Source: CAYRFE01 sp964423645 [NCBI: uncultured bacterium]
GTDB taxonomy: Bacteria > Macinerneyibacteriota > Macinerneyibacteria > Macinerneyibacteriales
DNA: 23,699 nt
Assembly (NCBI GenBank): GCA_964423645.1
Contig: CAYRFE010000042.1
Location: 1-23,699 of the forward strand
Direction of reading: 5' to 3'
This document shows, in pieces, positions 8,113-16,371 of this stretch. The stretch's first letter is position 1; every line of letters begins with the position of its first letter. The translations under genes were made by a program, and so were the position numbers. Below the pieces are notes generated by a model. It was not told where the DNA came from and ran no database searches. It saw nothing but the letters and a program-made list of their open reading frames with translations.

Positions 8113-8712
8113 CTATTTTTTACGAAATACTTGTGCATCAGAAGCTGCTTTATCAAACAAATGCGCAATATCGTCAGGCATTTTTTGTGTCTGCTCGATT
8201 GCCAATATCCCGCCCGGAAGCAATACGCGATGAAACATTTTAATCACTTCAACACGCTGTTCTTGCGTAAAGTGTAAAAGCACGTTTTTGCAAACGACCA
8301 TACTGAATCCTTCGCGAATAGGTTTTAATGACAACAGATCGTGTTTATGATACTGTACACTGGTGCGAATAGAATCGCTGATAATATAAAACCCGGGACG
8401 AGACTGCGTAAAATACGCACTGAATATTTCAGGGGGTATACGCGTAAGCGGTTCTTCAGGATATTCACCTTTTTTGATAATATCTCCGAATTGACCGCTT
8501 TCATCTATGTCGGTTGCATAAATCTGCAGATTACGAAACCCGAATTTTCCCATACGCTCCGCCAACATAATCGCCAATGTATACGGTTCCGGTCCCATCG
8601 CACATCCCGCATCCCATACCAACGGCTTGCTTGATCCGCTTATGATCGGCAATACTGCAGTGACCGCTCTGTCCAAAACCTGCGGATCACGGAAAAAAAA
8701 TGTAAATGCCAT
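8113..8712 (-). CDS. CheR-like methyltransferase lacking the N-terminal domain
   Basis: A 199-residue protein matching only the catalytic SAM-binding half of CheR. It begins at the equivalent of TEFFREP (here FTFFFRDP, Arg8), followed by DAGCAMGPEPY (34-44; the usual GEEPY is GPEPY), ATDID (66-70), CKNVLLHF (usually CRNVIIYF) and the C-terminal helix. The helical domain that normally recognises receptors is missing, and the beta-subdomain loop is shorter than in the other CheR. The ATG lies 2 nt after the CheA stop behind GGAAGGATAGGT, and no upstream in-frame CheR domain exists because CheA occupies that DNA. So the short form is genuine, not a misread start. It may methylate CheA-associated receptors, be regulatory, or be decaying. 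Confidence 0.87.
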   Translation of the reverse strand: MAFTFFFRDPQVLDRAVTAVLPIISGSSKPLVWDAGCAMGPEPYTLAIMLAERMGKFGFRNLQIYATDIDESGQFGDIIKKGEYPEEPLTRIPPEIFSAYFTQSRPGFYIISDSIRTSVQYHKHDLLSLKPIREGFSMVVCKNVLLHFTQEQRVEVIKMFHRVLLPGGILAIEQTQKMPDDIAHLFDKAASDAQVFRKK

Positions 8713-8714
8713 AC

Positions 8715-10868
8715 CTATCCTTCCAACTCTGCGAATGAATGCGAATAATCTGCCTCTGCGCCATCTGATAATTTATACACATCCAATATCAACGCAACGC
8801 GACCGTTCCCGAGAATTGTGGCACCTGACAATTCGGAAACATGTTTATACAATCCGCCCAATGACTTTATAACGGTCTCGTTTTCGCCAATCACGTGGTC
8901 GACCACAAAACCGATTCGCTTTCCTTCGATACGCACGATCACGATCTGTTCAATATCCGGCAGTTCGCTGGTGACCCTGAAACGTTCGCGTAAACGTATA
9001 TACGGGACAATTTCGCCACGTATGTTGATAACTCGTTTTTCATGTCCTTCCACGCGATCTTGTGCGCTCAGCGCAACACACTCTTCAACATTTGAAAGCG
9101 GAATAACATAATGGTCGTCGGCGATCCGCACGAGTAATCCGTCAATAATAACAAGTGTAAGAGGCAGGCTCAAAATCATGGTCGTGCCGATACCCGGTTG
9201 TGATGTAATATCAATACTCCCGCGAAGTGATTCTATCGCACTTTTCACCACATCAAGTCCGACACCGCGACCGGATACATTGGTAATTTTTGCTGCAGTT
9301 GAAAAACCGGGCATGAAAATAAGCTCGAAAATCTCTTTATCTGATAAACGCGAATCGTCGGTGATGACACCGCGTTCGACCGCCTTTTTAAAAATTGCCT
9401 CTTTATTCAACCCGTGACCGTCATCAGTGACCTTGATCTGCACACTCGCTCCCGAATGCATCGCAGACAAATGAATAATGCCTTTGCGATTTTTGTTCTT
9501 TGAAAGACGTTCGTCGGGACGTTCAATACCATGATCGATACAGTTGCGAATAATATGCACAAGAGGATCATTTAATTTTTCGATCACTGTTTTATCAAGC
9601 TCAGTCTCTCCTCCGGTTGTCTCAAGTTCAATTTCTTTACCCAATTCGGATGACAGATCACGCACCAATCGTTTGAATTTACTGAAGGTCGATCCTATCT
9701 GCACCATACGAATACTCATGGTGCTATCCCGTAAACTTGATGTGAGACGTTCCGATTCTTCCGCTATGGACAGCAATTCGCTATCGTTTGTTTTCAAACT
9801 CAACTGATTGAGGCGAGCTTGAAGCGTCACCAATTCGCCGACAAGATCCACGAGTTGGTCCAATTTATCAGATTGCACACGAATAGTGGCAACTTCTTCT
9901 TTTTTCTGCGTTTCTGCGATATCGCGCACATGTTGTTGTTCAATAAGTGCGGATTGAATTTTTTCAGCACTTACCACCCCTGCTGCCACAGCAACCTCTC
10001 CGAATTTCTTCTGAAGATCTCGTATTTTTGCGACATCTTCAGGTCTCATATCACCGCGTTCAATAAGTATATCACCCAATTTTTTATTATCTTCTGCGAA
10101 TTCAGGTTTCAATTCTTCAAACTGAAGCAAGCTGTCCCCCTCGACAAAAATGAACACGTCCTTTACCGTTTCCAGAGGTGAGGGAGTGGTAATGATAATA
10201 TCCCAAGATGTATATGAATGTTCGGGATTTAATTCGTTGAGAGTGGGAATTGAATCTCCGTATGCAAAAATCTTACAATCTCCCAGGTCACGTAATTCAT
10301 TGAGGATACGTACCGGATTATTCCCTGTCAGAAAAATATCACATGACGGTTTAAAGCGAATACGAAATGTTTTCGACTCATCCGATACAGGAGTTTGATC
10401 TATGGTAAAAGATGGTTCTTGAAGAACTTCCGGGATCACAACTTCTTCTTCTTCGATCGGTGCACTTTCCTGTACAATCGTATTTTTCCCTTCGATAATG
10501 GCCTCAACTGTTGAAACTATCCCGTTATTACGTGACATATATGCCTTATCACCGGGTTCTGCGGCGAGCATGACGCGTATCTGATCGACCGATTTCAATG
10601 TGACATCAATAATTTCTTTCGTGACGATAAGCTTATTACTGCGAATCAGATCATACGCATTTTCCAAATGGTGAGTAAAATGAGAAATATCATCAAATCC
10701 GAACATCCCACCTGAGCCTTTTATCGTATGAAGGGCTCGAAAAATGGCATTGACAACGTCAGAATCGTCCGGCCTTTCTTCAAGTTCCAATAACTTTGAC
10801 TCAAGCTCAGTCAGCAATTCATATGCTTCCTGTTTAAATGCTTGAATAAATTGATCCATCTGGCTCAT
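8715..10868 (-). CDS. cheA: Chemotaxis histidine kinase CheA
   Basis: The central kinase that phosphorylates CheY in response to receptors; 717 residues. The HPt domain spans 1-105 with phospho-His47 in ALHTIKGSGG. An acidic linker leads to a ferredoxin-like P2-type domain (about 167-255) and a helical LGDILIERGDM segment (263-320). The dimerisation domain begins at TIRVQSDKLDQLVDLVGELV (328), and the HATPase has N box (NDPLVHIIRNCIDHG), G1 (DDGHGL, 482-487), F (FMPGFSTA) and G2 (GRGVGLDVV). The CheW-like domain covers about 573-705. All catalytic motifs are intact. The ATG follows AAGGAAGGGAG. The 3' end lies 2 nt before the CheR-like start; the STAS gene ends 21 bp upstream. Confidence 0.98.
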   Translation of the reverse strand: MSQMDQFIQAFKQEAYELLTELESKLLELEERPDDSDVVNAIFRALHTIKGSGGMFGFDDISHFTHHLENAYDLIRSNKLIVTKEIIDVTLKSVDQIRVMLAAEPGDKAYMSRNNGIVSTVEAIIEGKNTIVQESAPIEEEEVVIPEVLQEPSFTIDQTPVSDESKTFRIRFKPSCDIFLTGNNPVRILNELRDLGDCKIFAYGDSIPTLNELNPEHSYTSWDIIITTPSPLETVKDVFIFVEGDSLLQFEELKPEFAEDNKKLGDILIERGDMRPEDVAKIRDLQKKFGEVAVAAGVVSAEKIQSALIEQQHVRDIAETQKKEEVATIRVQSDKLDQLVDLVGELVTLQARLNQLSLKTNDSELLSIAEESERLTSSLRDSTMSIRMVQIGSTFSKFKRLVRDLSSELGKEIELETTGGETELDKTVIEKLNDPLVHIIRNCIDHGIERPDERLSKNKNRKGIIHLSAMHSGASVQIKVTDDGHGLNKEAIFKKAVERGVITDDSRLSDKEIFELIFMPGFSTAAKITNVSGRGVGLDVVKSAIESLRGSIDITSQPGIGTTMILSLPLTLVIIDGLLVRIADDHYVIPLSNVEECVALSAQDRVEGHEKRVINIRGEIVPYIRLRERFRVTSELPDIEQIVIVRIEGKRIGFVVDHVIGENETVIKSLGGLYKHVSELSGATILGNGRVALILDVYKLSDGAEADYSHSFAELEG

Positions 10869-10889
10869 AGAACTCCCTTCCTTGGGGTA

Positions 10890-11207
10890 TCAAATGCCGC
10901 CGATACCGTATTCTTTACATACACGTTCATACCCGGTTGAACGGATCAATTCATGTAACGTATCTGACATTGATGACAGTACACATGTTTTTTTATCCGT
11001 TTGTGCGGTTTTAATGAGAGATATCAAAAGTTGAACAAAACTTACATCTGCCTTTTCAACCTCATGACAATGAACCTCAAGATATGTTGCTTTTTTATAT
11101 TCTTTTACAAGGGAATCATAGGTTTCTTGCACAGATTCAATCCCGGCATCGCCGGTAATAGTGATGATCGTTTTCCCGTCAGATCTCTTTGCCGTCACTT
11201 TGGCCAT
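10890..11207 (-). CDS. STAS-domain protein (anti-sigma-factor-antagonist type)
   Basis: A 105-residue single STAS domain, related to SpoIIAA-like antagonists that work by partner switching. The alternating strand and helix pattern is clear, with VEKADVSFVQLL at the site where SpoIIAA-type proteins have the phosphorylatable D-S-S motif; Ser56 is the candidate. It starts at an ATG behind AGGAGGTCATT and sits between cheY and cheA, 11 bp after the cheY stop, whose TGA merges into the ribosome site. STAS proteins do occur in chemotaxis operons, with unclear roles. No serine kinase or phosphatase partner is in the window, so it may act on CheA or the array rather than on a sigma factor. Confidence 0.85.
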   Translation of the reverse strand: MAKVTAKRSDGKTIITITGDAGIESVQETYDSLVKEYKKATYLEVHCHEVEKADVSFVQLLISLIKTAQTDKKTCVLSSMSDTLHELIRSTGYERVCKEYGIGGI

Positions 11208-11218
11208 AATGACCTCCT

Positions 11219-11581
11219 TCAGAGCATTTTTTGAATGGTTGCCAATAAATGCTCAGGCGAAAACGGTTTCACGATCCACCCGCTGCATCCGACCTTTTTG
11301 CCTTCGTCGATCTTGTCTTTTTGAGATTCAGTGGTAAGCATCAGAACCGGCGTAAATTTATAACTCGGATTCTTACGTACCTCACGAATAAAGTCTATAC
11401 CGTTCATTTCAGGCATATTCAAATCGGTAACGATCATATCGACTTTACCGGTCTTGATTTTATCACACCCGTCTTTTCCGTTCGTCGCTTCGATCACATC
11501 GTAGCCCGCTTTTTTCAGCGTAAACGACACCATTTGACGCATTGAAGCAGAATCATCCACGATCATTACACATTTTCCCAT
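11219..11581 (-). CDS. cheY: CheY-type single-domain response regulator
   Basis: A 120-residue receiver that carries the phosphoryl group from CheA, presumably to the flagellar motor or another output. The acid pocket MIVDDSASMRQM (Asp9, Asp10), phospho-acceptor Asp53 in IVTDLNMPEMNG, Thr in LMLTTESQ and Lys in WIVKPFSPEHL are all intact. The ASMRQM helix is typical of true CheY rather than of transcription-factor receivers. The ATG follows AAGGAGGTACT, and the preceding MCP stop TAA is part of that site, giving a 9-bp gap. No phosphatase (cheZ, cheC, cheX) is visible nearby. Confidence 0.95.
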   Translation of the reverse strand: MGKCVMIVDDSASMRQMVSFTLKKAGYDVIEATNGKDGCDKIKTGKVDMIVTDLNMPEMNGIDFIREVRKNPSYKFTPVLMLTTESQKDKIDEGKKVGCSGWIVKPFSPEHLLATIQKML

Positions 11582-11590
11582 AGTACCTCC

Positions 11591-12772
11591 TTACTGTTCA
11601 GCGGAAGAATCCGCTTTCAGCATTGATCTGAGCACGTCTCGCTCGGATTCCATCGTATATAATTTTTCAAGCCATTGCGCATCGACACCTTTTTGCGACT
11701 CACTGAGCGCTTCATCAAATTTGATAAACTTCTCAAGTGCGGTCTCTGTATCTTCTTTTAATTTCAACAGTGGCTCTACCACGTGTTCGATACGTTGACG
11801 GGTAATATCTTGAAATTGCATGTTCATAATGATACTGCCGATATCTGATGCCAATTGAGCCGCTTCATGAGTCAGATCGGTCAAGGAAATATTGACCGTG
11901 CTGATCGCTCCGTTTATTTCTTCCATTGTTTTTGAACTTTTTTCCTGCACATCTCGTGCAAGGTCCGAACTTCTCGAGACACTTTCGGTCGTCTCGGAAT
12001 AGACTCGACCAATATCAGATTCGATCTTCTGCATTTTCGTACGAATGGTTCGTGCCGTCGTATTGGATCGCTCGGATAATTTACCCACTTCACCGGCTAC
12101 AACCGCAAAACCTTTCCCGTTCTCTCCTGCACGTGCGGCCTCTATGGCTGCATTGAACGATAACAATCTTGTTTGATCGGCGATATACGCCACTTCCTTG
12201 ACAAGGTCTTGAATATCGGCCATATCATGCACAATAACCTGAATATTATCGACAGACCCTTTTATTTCATCCATCACTTTCTGCATATTTTGCATCGCAT
12301 CGTGAATAGTACGTTTGCCAAGCTCAAGTGCTCCTGTATTGGCACCATCCTGTGCGGTAAAACATTCCACTGCTTCTTTAGCCTTTTTCGCTTGTGATTC
12401 CGCCCTCTCGACGATATCCATAAAATGTGAGCCGATCTCTAATGCGGCAGTTTCGGTCTGGTTGATAACTTCTCCTAATTGTCCGGTTAAAACAGGCACT
12501 AAAATAGTGCTCTTTTTTAAAAATGTTGTCATAGACGCAATCATATGCTCAATGCGAAGCAATATTTCTTTTTCTTCAATACGGTATTGCTGCGCATACC
12601 CTGCGCGTAATTTCTTTACTGAAAACCATACGATAGCCCCGTTCACTGCCAGTACACAAAAAAAGAGCATGTATTGTACAGTGTGTGATGAAAACAAGAG
12701 TGGGATGATAAACAACATCATGCATACAAGTAACGCCCCGGTATTGATAAGGGTTGTTTTCTTTTCCGTCAT
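11591..12772 (-). CDS. MCP-like signalling protein with two N-terminal TM helices, no sensor domain
   Basis: A 393-residue protein. Two adjacent membrane helices (about 9-28 and 33-51) leave almost no periplasmic part, so the protein is membrane-anchored but senses from the cytoplasm or membrane. There is no HAMP. A long coiled coil carries the receptor hairpin tip at about 195-240 ([30 protein letters not shown]). The C-terminus holds [16 protein letters not shown], a segment seen in a subset of MCP-like proteins, then a polar tail without pentapeptide. The frame opens seven codons earlier, but the ATG at 12772 follows GGGAGGTTCAT and is preferred. It is the first gene of the chemotaxis operon. 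Confidence 0.92.
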   Translation of the reverse strand: MTEKKTTLINTGALLVCMMLFIIPLLFSSHTVQYMLFFCVLAVNGAIVWFSVKKLRAGYAQQYRIEEKEILLRIEHMIASMTTFLKKSTILVPVLTGQLGEVINQTETAALEIGSHFMDIVERAESQAKKAKEAVECFTAQDGANTGALELGKRTIHDAMQNMQKVMDEIKGSVDNIQVIVHDMADIQDLVKEVAYIADQTRLLSFNAAIEAARAGENGKGFAVVAGEVGKLSERSNTTARTIRTKMQKIESDIGRVYSETTESVSRSSDLARDVQEKSSKTMEEINGAISTVNISLTDLTHEAAQLASDIGSIIMNMQFQDITRQRIEHVVEPLLKLKEDTETALEKFIKFDEALSESQKGVDAQWLEKLYTMESERDVLRSMLKADSSAEQ

Positions 12773-12811
12773 ATGAACCTCCCTGCATGACAAACAAGCA
12801 TGTGATGTGCC

Positions 12812-12839
12812 ACGATATCAAATCAATACACTGTGTCAA
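12812..12839 (-). promoter_or_regulatory. Candidate sigma70 promoter of the chemotaxis operon
   Basis: On the minus strand TTGACA (12834-12839) is followed after 16 bp by TATCGT (12812-12817). The -35 is a perfect consensus and the -10 matches 4 of 6. It would give a leader of about 35 nt before the ATG at 12772. Confidence 0.5.
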
Positions 12840-12859
12840 AAACAGTGAATATCACTGTT
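12829..12859. promoter_or_regulatory. Candidate operator: three CACTGT/ACAGTG half-sites
   Basis: CACTGT at 12829-12834, ACAGTG at 12842-12847 and CACTGT at 12853-12858 alternate in direction. The last two form the perfect 7-bp-arm palindrome AACAGTGAATATCACTGTT (12841-12859). The array overlaps and abuts the -35 box of the chemotaxis promoter, the right place for a regulator. The regulator is unknown. Confidence 0.4.
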
Positions 12860-13062
12860 GCAGGCAGATAAGAAACACCACACATACGCAAGAAATCTTT
12901 ACAGATTGCATGGTCTGGCACCACACACCTCTGACACACATACGTCATCCTGTCATAGATGACTCAAATCGAAATCACGACATTCTGCTATTCATGAGAG
13001 AACGCGGCAATACGATCAACCGTATTCGGCACCCCCTATAAAGAGAGCTTGGTAAAATCAGA

Positions 13063-13256
13063 CCCTTGCGAAACTACCGTTTTTTGAATGTGTGCCCACC
13101 GCAAACCCCTCCCGTGAAAATCGGGAGGCGGGCAGAAAGATCTTCTGCCCCTACAAAAATTCTTACTGGAGCGGGCGCATATCATGCACCCGACTTCGTC
13201 CCCACATCCCTTTTTAGAAAATAAAGATAATTGAGAAATTTTTAATTTTGCAAAGA
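13063..13256 (+). repeat. MITE-like palindromic repeat copy
   Basis: Bounded by CCCTTGCGAAAC on the left and TTTTGCAAAG on the right, a degenerate version of the CTTTGCAAAA inverted ends. Inside are the C-rich segment (quadruplex pattern broken by one GC), the stem CCCTCCCG / CGGGAGGC, a GGGCAGAA...TTCTGCCC palindrome and a decayed GACTTCGTCCCCAC module. It encodes no protein. Confidence 0.75.
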
Positions 13257-13409
13257 TCTAAAAAATCAAATTTGCTCGTTTTGCGTTGTTTTCGAAAGGC
13301 ATGGAGGTACAAATTCAAAATCAAGAATTTTTAAAAATGGCTCGAAAAGACAAATACCCTCTCTTCATTGAATTTCGTGTGATTATACGACACGCTCACT
13401 CGATGTCCT

Positions 13410-13500
13410 TCAGGAGGATGGCAGAAAGACCTTCATTGCCTACAGATAACCAAAATCTCACGTGTAGGGTGTGTACCAGACTTCGCCCCGGCACGTTTGT
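13410..13500 (+). repeat. Decayed copy of the same repeat
   Basis: GGCAGAAAGACCTTCATTGCCTAC followed by GACTTCGCCCC lines up with the middle of the copy at 13063-13256 but with many substitutions. A weak 81-residue open frame over this area (13286-13531) has no ribosome site and I do not call it. The rest of 12860-13575 shows no gene. Confidence 0.4.
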
Positions 13501-13575
13501 CATAAGAGGTACTATTGTATGCTGCGAATGAATATTGCAATGGTCTTTATGACTGATATTATTGTAATTAATGCC

Positions 13576-13604
13576 TTGATAAATAACATTTTTTGGTCTA
13601 TACT
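13576..13604 (+). promoter_or_regulatory. Strong sigma70-type promoter for the lipoprotein gene
   Basis: TTGATA (13576-13581), a 17-bp spacer and TATACT (13599-13604) give near-consensus boxes with ideal spacing. The start codon at 13640 leaves a leader of about 29 nt holding GAAGGAGG. Confidence 0.75.
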
Positions 13605-13639
13605 GCGGGAAACATTAACCGTAATTGAAGGAGGTTATC

Positions 13640-14368
13640 ATGAAAACTGCGCTCGTAATTACCGTGGCATGTCTGTTGGCACTGATCGGATGTTCAAAGG
13701 GAACCGGAGATTCGTCGACAAAGATAAAGGAACCGGACTCAAAGATCGTGTATGCGAAATGGGCTGACGGCGTCTACAAAGACAAAGAACTCAAAACGTA
13801 TGCCGCGACCATTTCAAAGGCTGAATCTGTTGAACTTTTGGGTGAAGAAGAGGTCATCAAAACCGTAAACAATAAAGAAGTCACTTCTGTTGTTGTGCGA
13901 GTAAAACTTGCCGACGGCTTAGAAGTATATGGCAAAAAAGAGCTGTTTGCACAAAAAGCCGTTGTATTTGTTGATGACAATGCACAATGTTTCGTTCGTC
14001 CGACCCTTGACAGTGATGAATACTGTAAAATTCCGAAAGGGAAATTAGGATTTATCATTGAAGAAATGGAAAACGGATGGAAAAAAATATATATCGGTGA
14101 GATTATGATTAACGGACAAAAAAAATGGGTCACCCAGCAATGGGTCAATTCAGGTATCAGCACTGATGTCAATTTAGTAAAAGATGCCAAGAAATTTGAA
14201 AAAGCCCTTTCGATACTTGCAAAAGATCAAGAGAATGCCAAAAAAATGCTCACAGAGCTTTCAGACGGCAGCAGCACGCTTTTTTCTGATCTCGCACGTA
14301 TCGAGCTCAACAAATACGACACATCCTCGACTCCGAGCGATGATGAAGCTGCTCCTACCGATAATTAA
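13640..14368 (+). CDS. SH3-like lipoprotein
   Basis: A 242-residue secreted lipoprotein. The N-terminus MKTALVITVACLLALIGC is a short SPII signal with lipobox LIGC, so Cys18 would be lipidated and the mature protein anchored to a membrane. Two repeats of an SH3b-like pattern can be seen: VYKDKELKTYAATISKAESVELLGEE and CFVRPTLDSDEYCKIPKGKLGFIIEEMENGWKKIYI. Such domains often bind peptidoglycan or peptides. The C-terminal 60 residues are charged and helical, then Ser/Thr/Pro-rich. The upstream in-frame ATG at 13625 lacks a ribosome site, whereas the ATG at 13640 follows GAAGGAGGTTATC. It stands alone between repeats, with its own promoter and a following hairpin. The exact role is unknown. Confidence 0.88.
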   Translation: MKTALVITVACLLALIGCSKGTGDSSTKIKEPDSKIVYAKWADGVYKDKELKTYAATISKAESVELLGEEEVIKTVNNKEVTSVVVRVKLADGLEVYGKKELFAQKAVVFVDDNAQCFVRPTLDSDEYCKIPKGKLGFIIEEMENGWKKIYIGEIMINGQKKWVTQQWVNSGISTDVNLVKDAKKFEKALSILAKDQENAKKMLTELSDGSSTLFSDLARIELNKYDTSSTPSDDEAAPTDN

Positions 14369-14395
14369 TCACTCATAGTTTTGTGACGATCTGCC

Positions 14396-14421
14396 AAGAG
14401 ACACGATTTATCGTGTCTCTT
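14396..14421 (+). terminator. Hairpin after the lipoprotein gene (terminator candidate)
   Basis: A perfect 11-bp stem AAGAGACACGA / TCGTGTCTCTT with a TTTA loop, 28 bp after the stop. The following bases are GTGTAGTTAT, so the T-tract is poor; termination may be weak or factor-assisted. Confidence 0.55.
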
Positions 14422-14477
14422 GTGTAGTTATCGCATGTATCGTTTGAAAACGACATGACGCTTTCAATAATTTAAGT

Positions 14478-14569
14478 CCTTTGCAAAACGATCATTTTTT
14501 GAATTTGTGCCCACCCCACACCCCTTTTTAGGAAAAAAGATAATTTAAAAACTTTGAATTTTGCAAAGG
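14478..14569 (+). repeat. Minimal 92-bp MITE-like element
   Basis: The clearest copy of the repeat ends: CCTTTGCAAAA at 14478-14488 and its exact complement TTTTGCAAAGG at 14559-14569. Between them are ATTTTTTGAATTTGTGCCCA, a C-rich run with three C-tracts, and AAAAAGATAATTTAAAAA. It lacks the inner hairpins of larger copies and so looks internally deleted. No target-site duplication is clear. Confidence 0.8.
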
Positions 14570-14900
14570 TTATTTCAATTTTTTCATACACAAGCATGCC
14601 CGCCGCGTATAACTGACGGGCAGATGCCATGCCGCTACTCGCCTGATCGGACGCCTTTACGAAATTCAAAGCATCTTCATGCTCGTTATTGTCAAAACAG
14701 TGTCGTGGATAAATAAGCGAACGGTAGGGACTACCTCGATGCGATGCGTTATATAAAATATTTTGTAGCAACGGAAAATCGTATTACTCTCCTTGAGATG
14801 ATCATCGAGAGATCGCATCACGCCATAAAACAATTTTTTTCGTATGGTGAGAACATGATTTGAAAAAAATAGTCGTCGTGCACCTATCTTGACAAGCACA
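14570..14900 (-). pseudogene. Possible decayed or frameshifted coding stretch
   Basis: Two overlapping minus-strand frames cover this area downstream of the 449-residue protein. One begins at GTG 14899 (VLVKIGARRLFFSNH) and runs to 14666; the other includes SHRGSPYRSLIYPRH and ASDQASSGMASARQLYAAGM and ends inside the repeat. Composition of the second looks protein-like, but it has no good start and its end is made of repeat DNA. A frameshifted remnant is possible; I recognise no family, and chance cannot be excluded. Confidence 0.25.
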
Positions 14901-14980
14901 TTCCTGCCGTACGTTTGGAGTAATCACATATCACTCGCGTACTCCTGCGCAAAATGGTGTGTCGTGTATCAAGCCCTTTA

Positions 14981-16330
14981 TCAGCGAATGTCCATTGTCC
15001 AGGCCGGTTTCCCTTTTTCTTCAAATTTCGTTGCGATCACCGTTGCTCTACCTTCTTTTTTCACGATGAATGCAGTACCGGTTAACGGATCGATAGTTTT
15101 TTCAACCAATTTGACCCCGCCTTCAAGATATGCACGAAGACAGATAATTTGTGATTTCGCTTTTTCTTTACTCAAATGAATTCTGTTATATGACGGCATC
15201 GCGGTCGCATAAAAGATATTCCCCAACATGTTTTTGTAAAATGGCGGACGTTGTGCATCAAATTCAGGTTCTGAGTCATTCTCGCTTTTCAGTTGATAAT
15301 ACGGGACCGTATACGAATTACTATAATCCGAAAAGGTCTTGTGAACCTTGCGGTAAAGCTCATGTTTGTCAAAAAACGGCCATCTGACAATATATCCGTA
15401 TATCAATTTTTCATGATAACGTGTATTCACGGACGCATTCGGAAAAATAGCACCGACAGTCATCTGCTCTACCGATTGCTCAAACGTCGTGTATTCTGCC
15501 GCAACCGCTCCGGAAAACATTGAATCGATGTGTTGTTCAATATAGAGAAGGTGCTGAGAAAAAGTCGGGACATCAACAATGTGCGATCCGCGCGTAAACG
15601 TGTACGGAAATTCCACCATCAACATGGTCATTGCTCGAGTAACTGAGGCACCGATCAACGTATGATTACCGTTATACAATGCACGCATTATACTCCACAA
15701 TTCATCATAACGTGTTCGCGCATCACGGATCTTACCGTTCACAACCATACGATTGACCGCCCACAATTCAAGTTTGATCCAATTGAGAAGTTTGGTATAT
15801 CGAGGTATTTTGCCATCCCATTTCAATTGGTTGTAGGGAATAGAAGCAGGAGCGCGCATGAGAATCTCTTCAAGCTGTTTTCGCGAGCCTATCGTTTCGT
15901 TGTATACATTCGCAATAGTGTTGTCATCATAATTTCGATCATTAAGTGCTTGTGCAATATCTTTGGGAAGTGCGGTTAATCCGTCCTCTTTTTCCGAATA
16001 ATCTACCAACTCCATATACAACGCTTCAGACTCTGTCGTATGAGGAGTAAATGTAATGGTCGGTTCAAAAGGTTTTGCTTTGGGACTATTAAGCAGTATC
16101 AACACATACAGCAATACCCCGAAAATATTGACCAATGACACAAGGGTGATGCCGGTTATGCGAAGGGGGATCTTTAAATTGCCGTATGAGTGTGATAAAT
16201 ACCATGCGAATATTCCGATCGCAACGATACACAGTGAAATGATATTCACCGTATGCATACCGAACAACACAAAACTTACCGCAAGCAACAACAGATAATG
16301 AATTGCACTGAATTTGAAATAACGCTCCAT
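14981..16330 (-). CDS. Unrecognised membrane-anchored protein
   Basis: A 449-residue protein. Three hydrophobic helices at about 9-27, 28-46 and 57-80 anchor a large, mostly helical domain of about 365 residues, probably outside the cytoplasm. No catalytic motif or repeat stands out. The domain has scattered Tyr, Trp and charged residues (KWDGKIPRYTKLLNWIKLELWAVNRM) and a C-terminal segment that looks like TGTAFIVKKEGRATVIATKFEEKGKP, a beta-hairpin-like end. The ATG follows AAAAAGGAGGCGTGT. It lies 41 bp downstream of pyrD on the same strand, so it is probably co-transcribed with the pyrimidine genes, although nothing links its function to them. Confidence 0.85.
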   Translation of the reverse strand: MERYFKFSAIHYLLLLAVSFVLFGMHTVNIISLCIVAIGIFAWYLSHSYGNLKIPLRITGITLVSLVNIFGVLLYVLILLNSPKAKPFEPTITFTPHTTESEALYMELVDYSEKEDGLTALPKDIAQALNDRNYDDNTIANVYNETIGSRKQLEEILMRAPASIPYNQLKWDGKIPRYTKLLNWIKLELWAVNRMVVNGKIRDARTRYDELWSIMRALYNGNHTLIGASVTRAMTMLMVEFPYTFTRGSHIVDVPTFSQHLLYIEQHIDSMFSGAVAAEYTTFEQSVEQMTVGAIFPNASVNTRYHEKLIYGYIVRWPFFDKHELYRKVHKTFSDYSNSYTVPYYQLKSENDSEPEFDAQRPPFYKNMLGNIFYATAMPSYNRIHLSKEKAKSQIICLRAYLEGGVKLVEKTIDPLTGTAFIVKKEGRATVIATKFEEKGKPAWTMDIR

Positions 16331-16371
16331 ACACGCCTCCTTTTTATTGCAGACGGTTCGTTACATACATA

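Noticed and set aside
8818-10398. Several plus-strand frames of 80-120 residues inside cheA
   Set aside because: Shadows of the well-supported minus-strand cheA; no domains, no ribosome sites.
13286-13531. Plus-strand 81-residue frame
   Set aside because: No ribosome site before the start, no recognisable domain, and it overlaps a decayed repeat copy.
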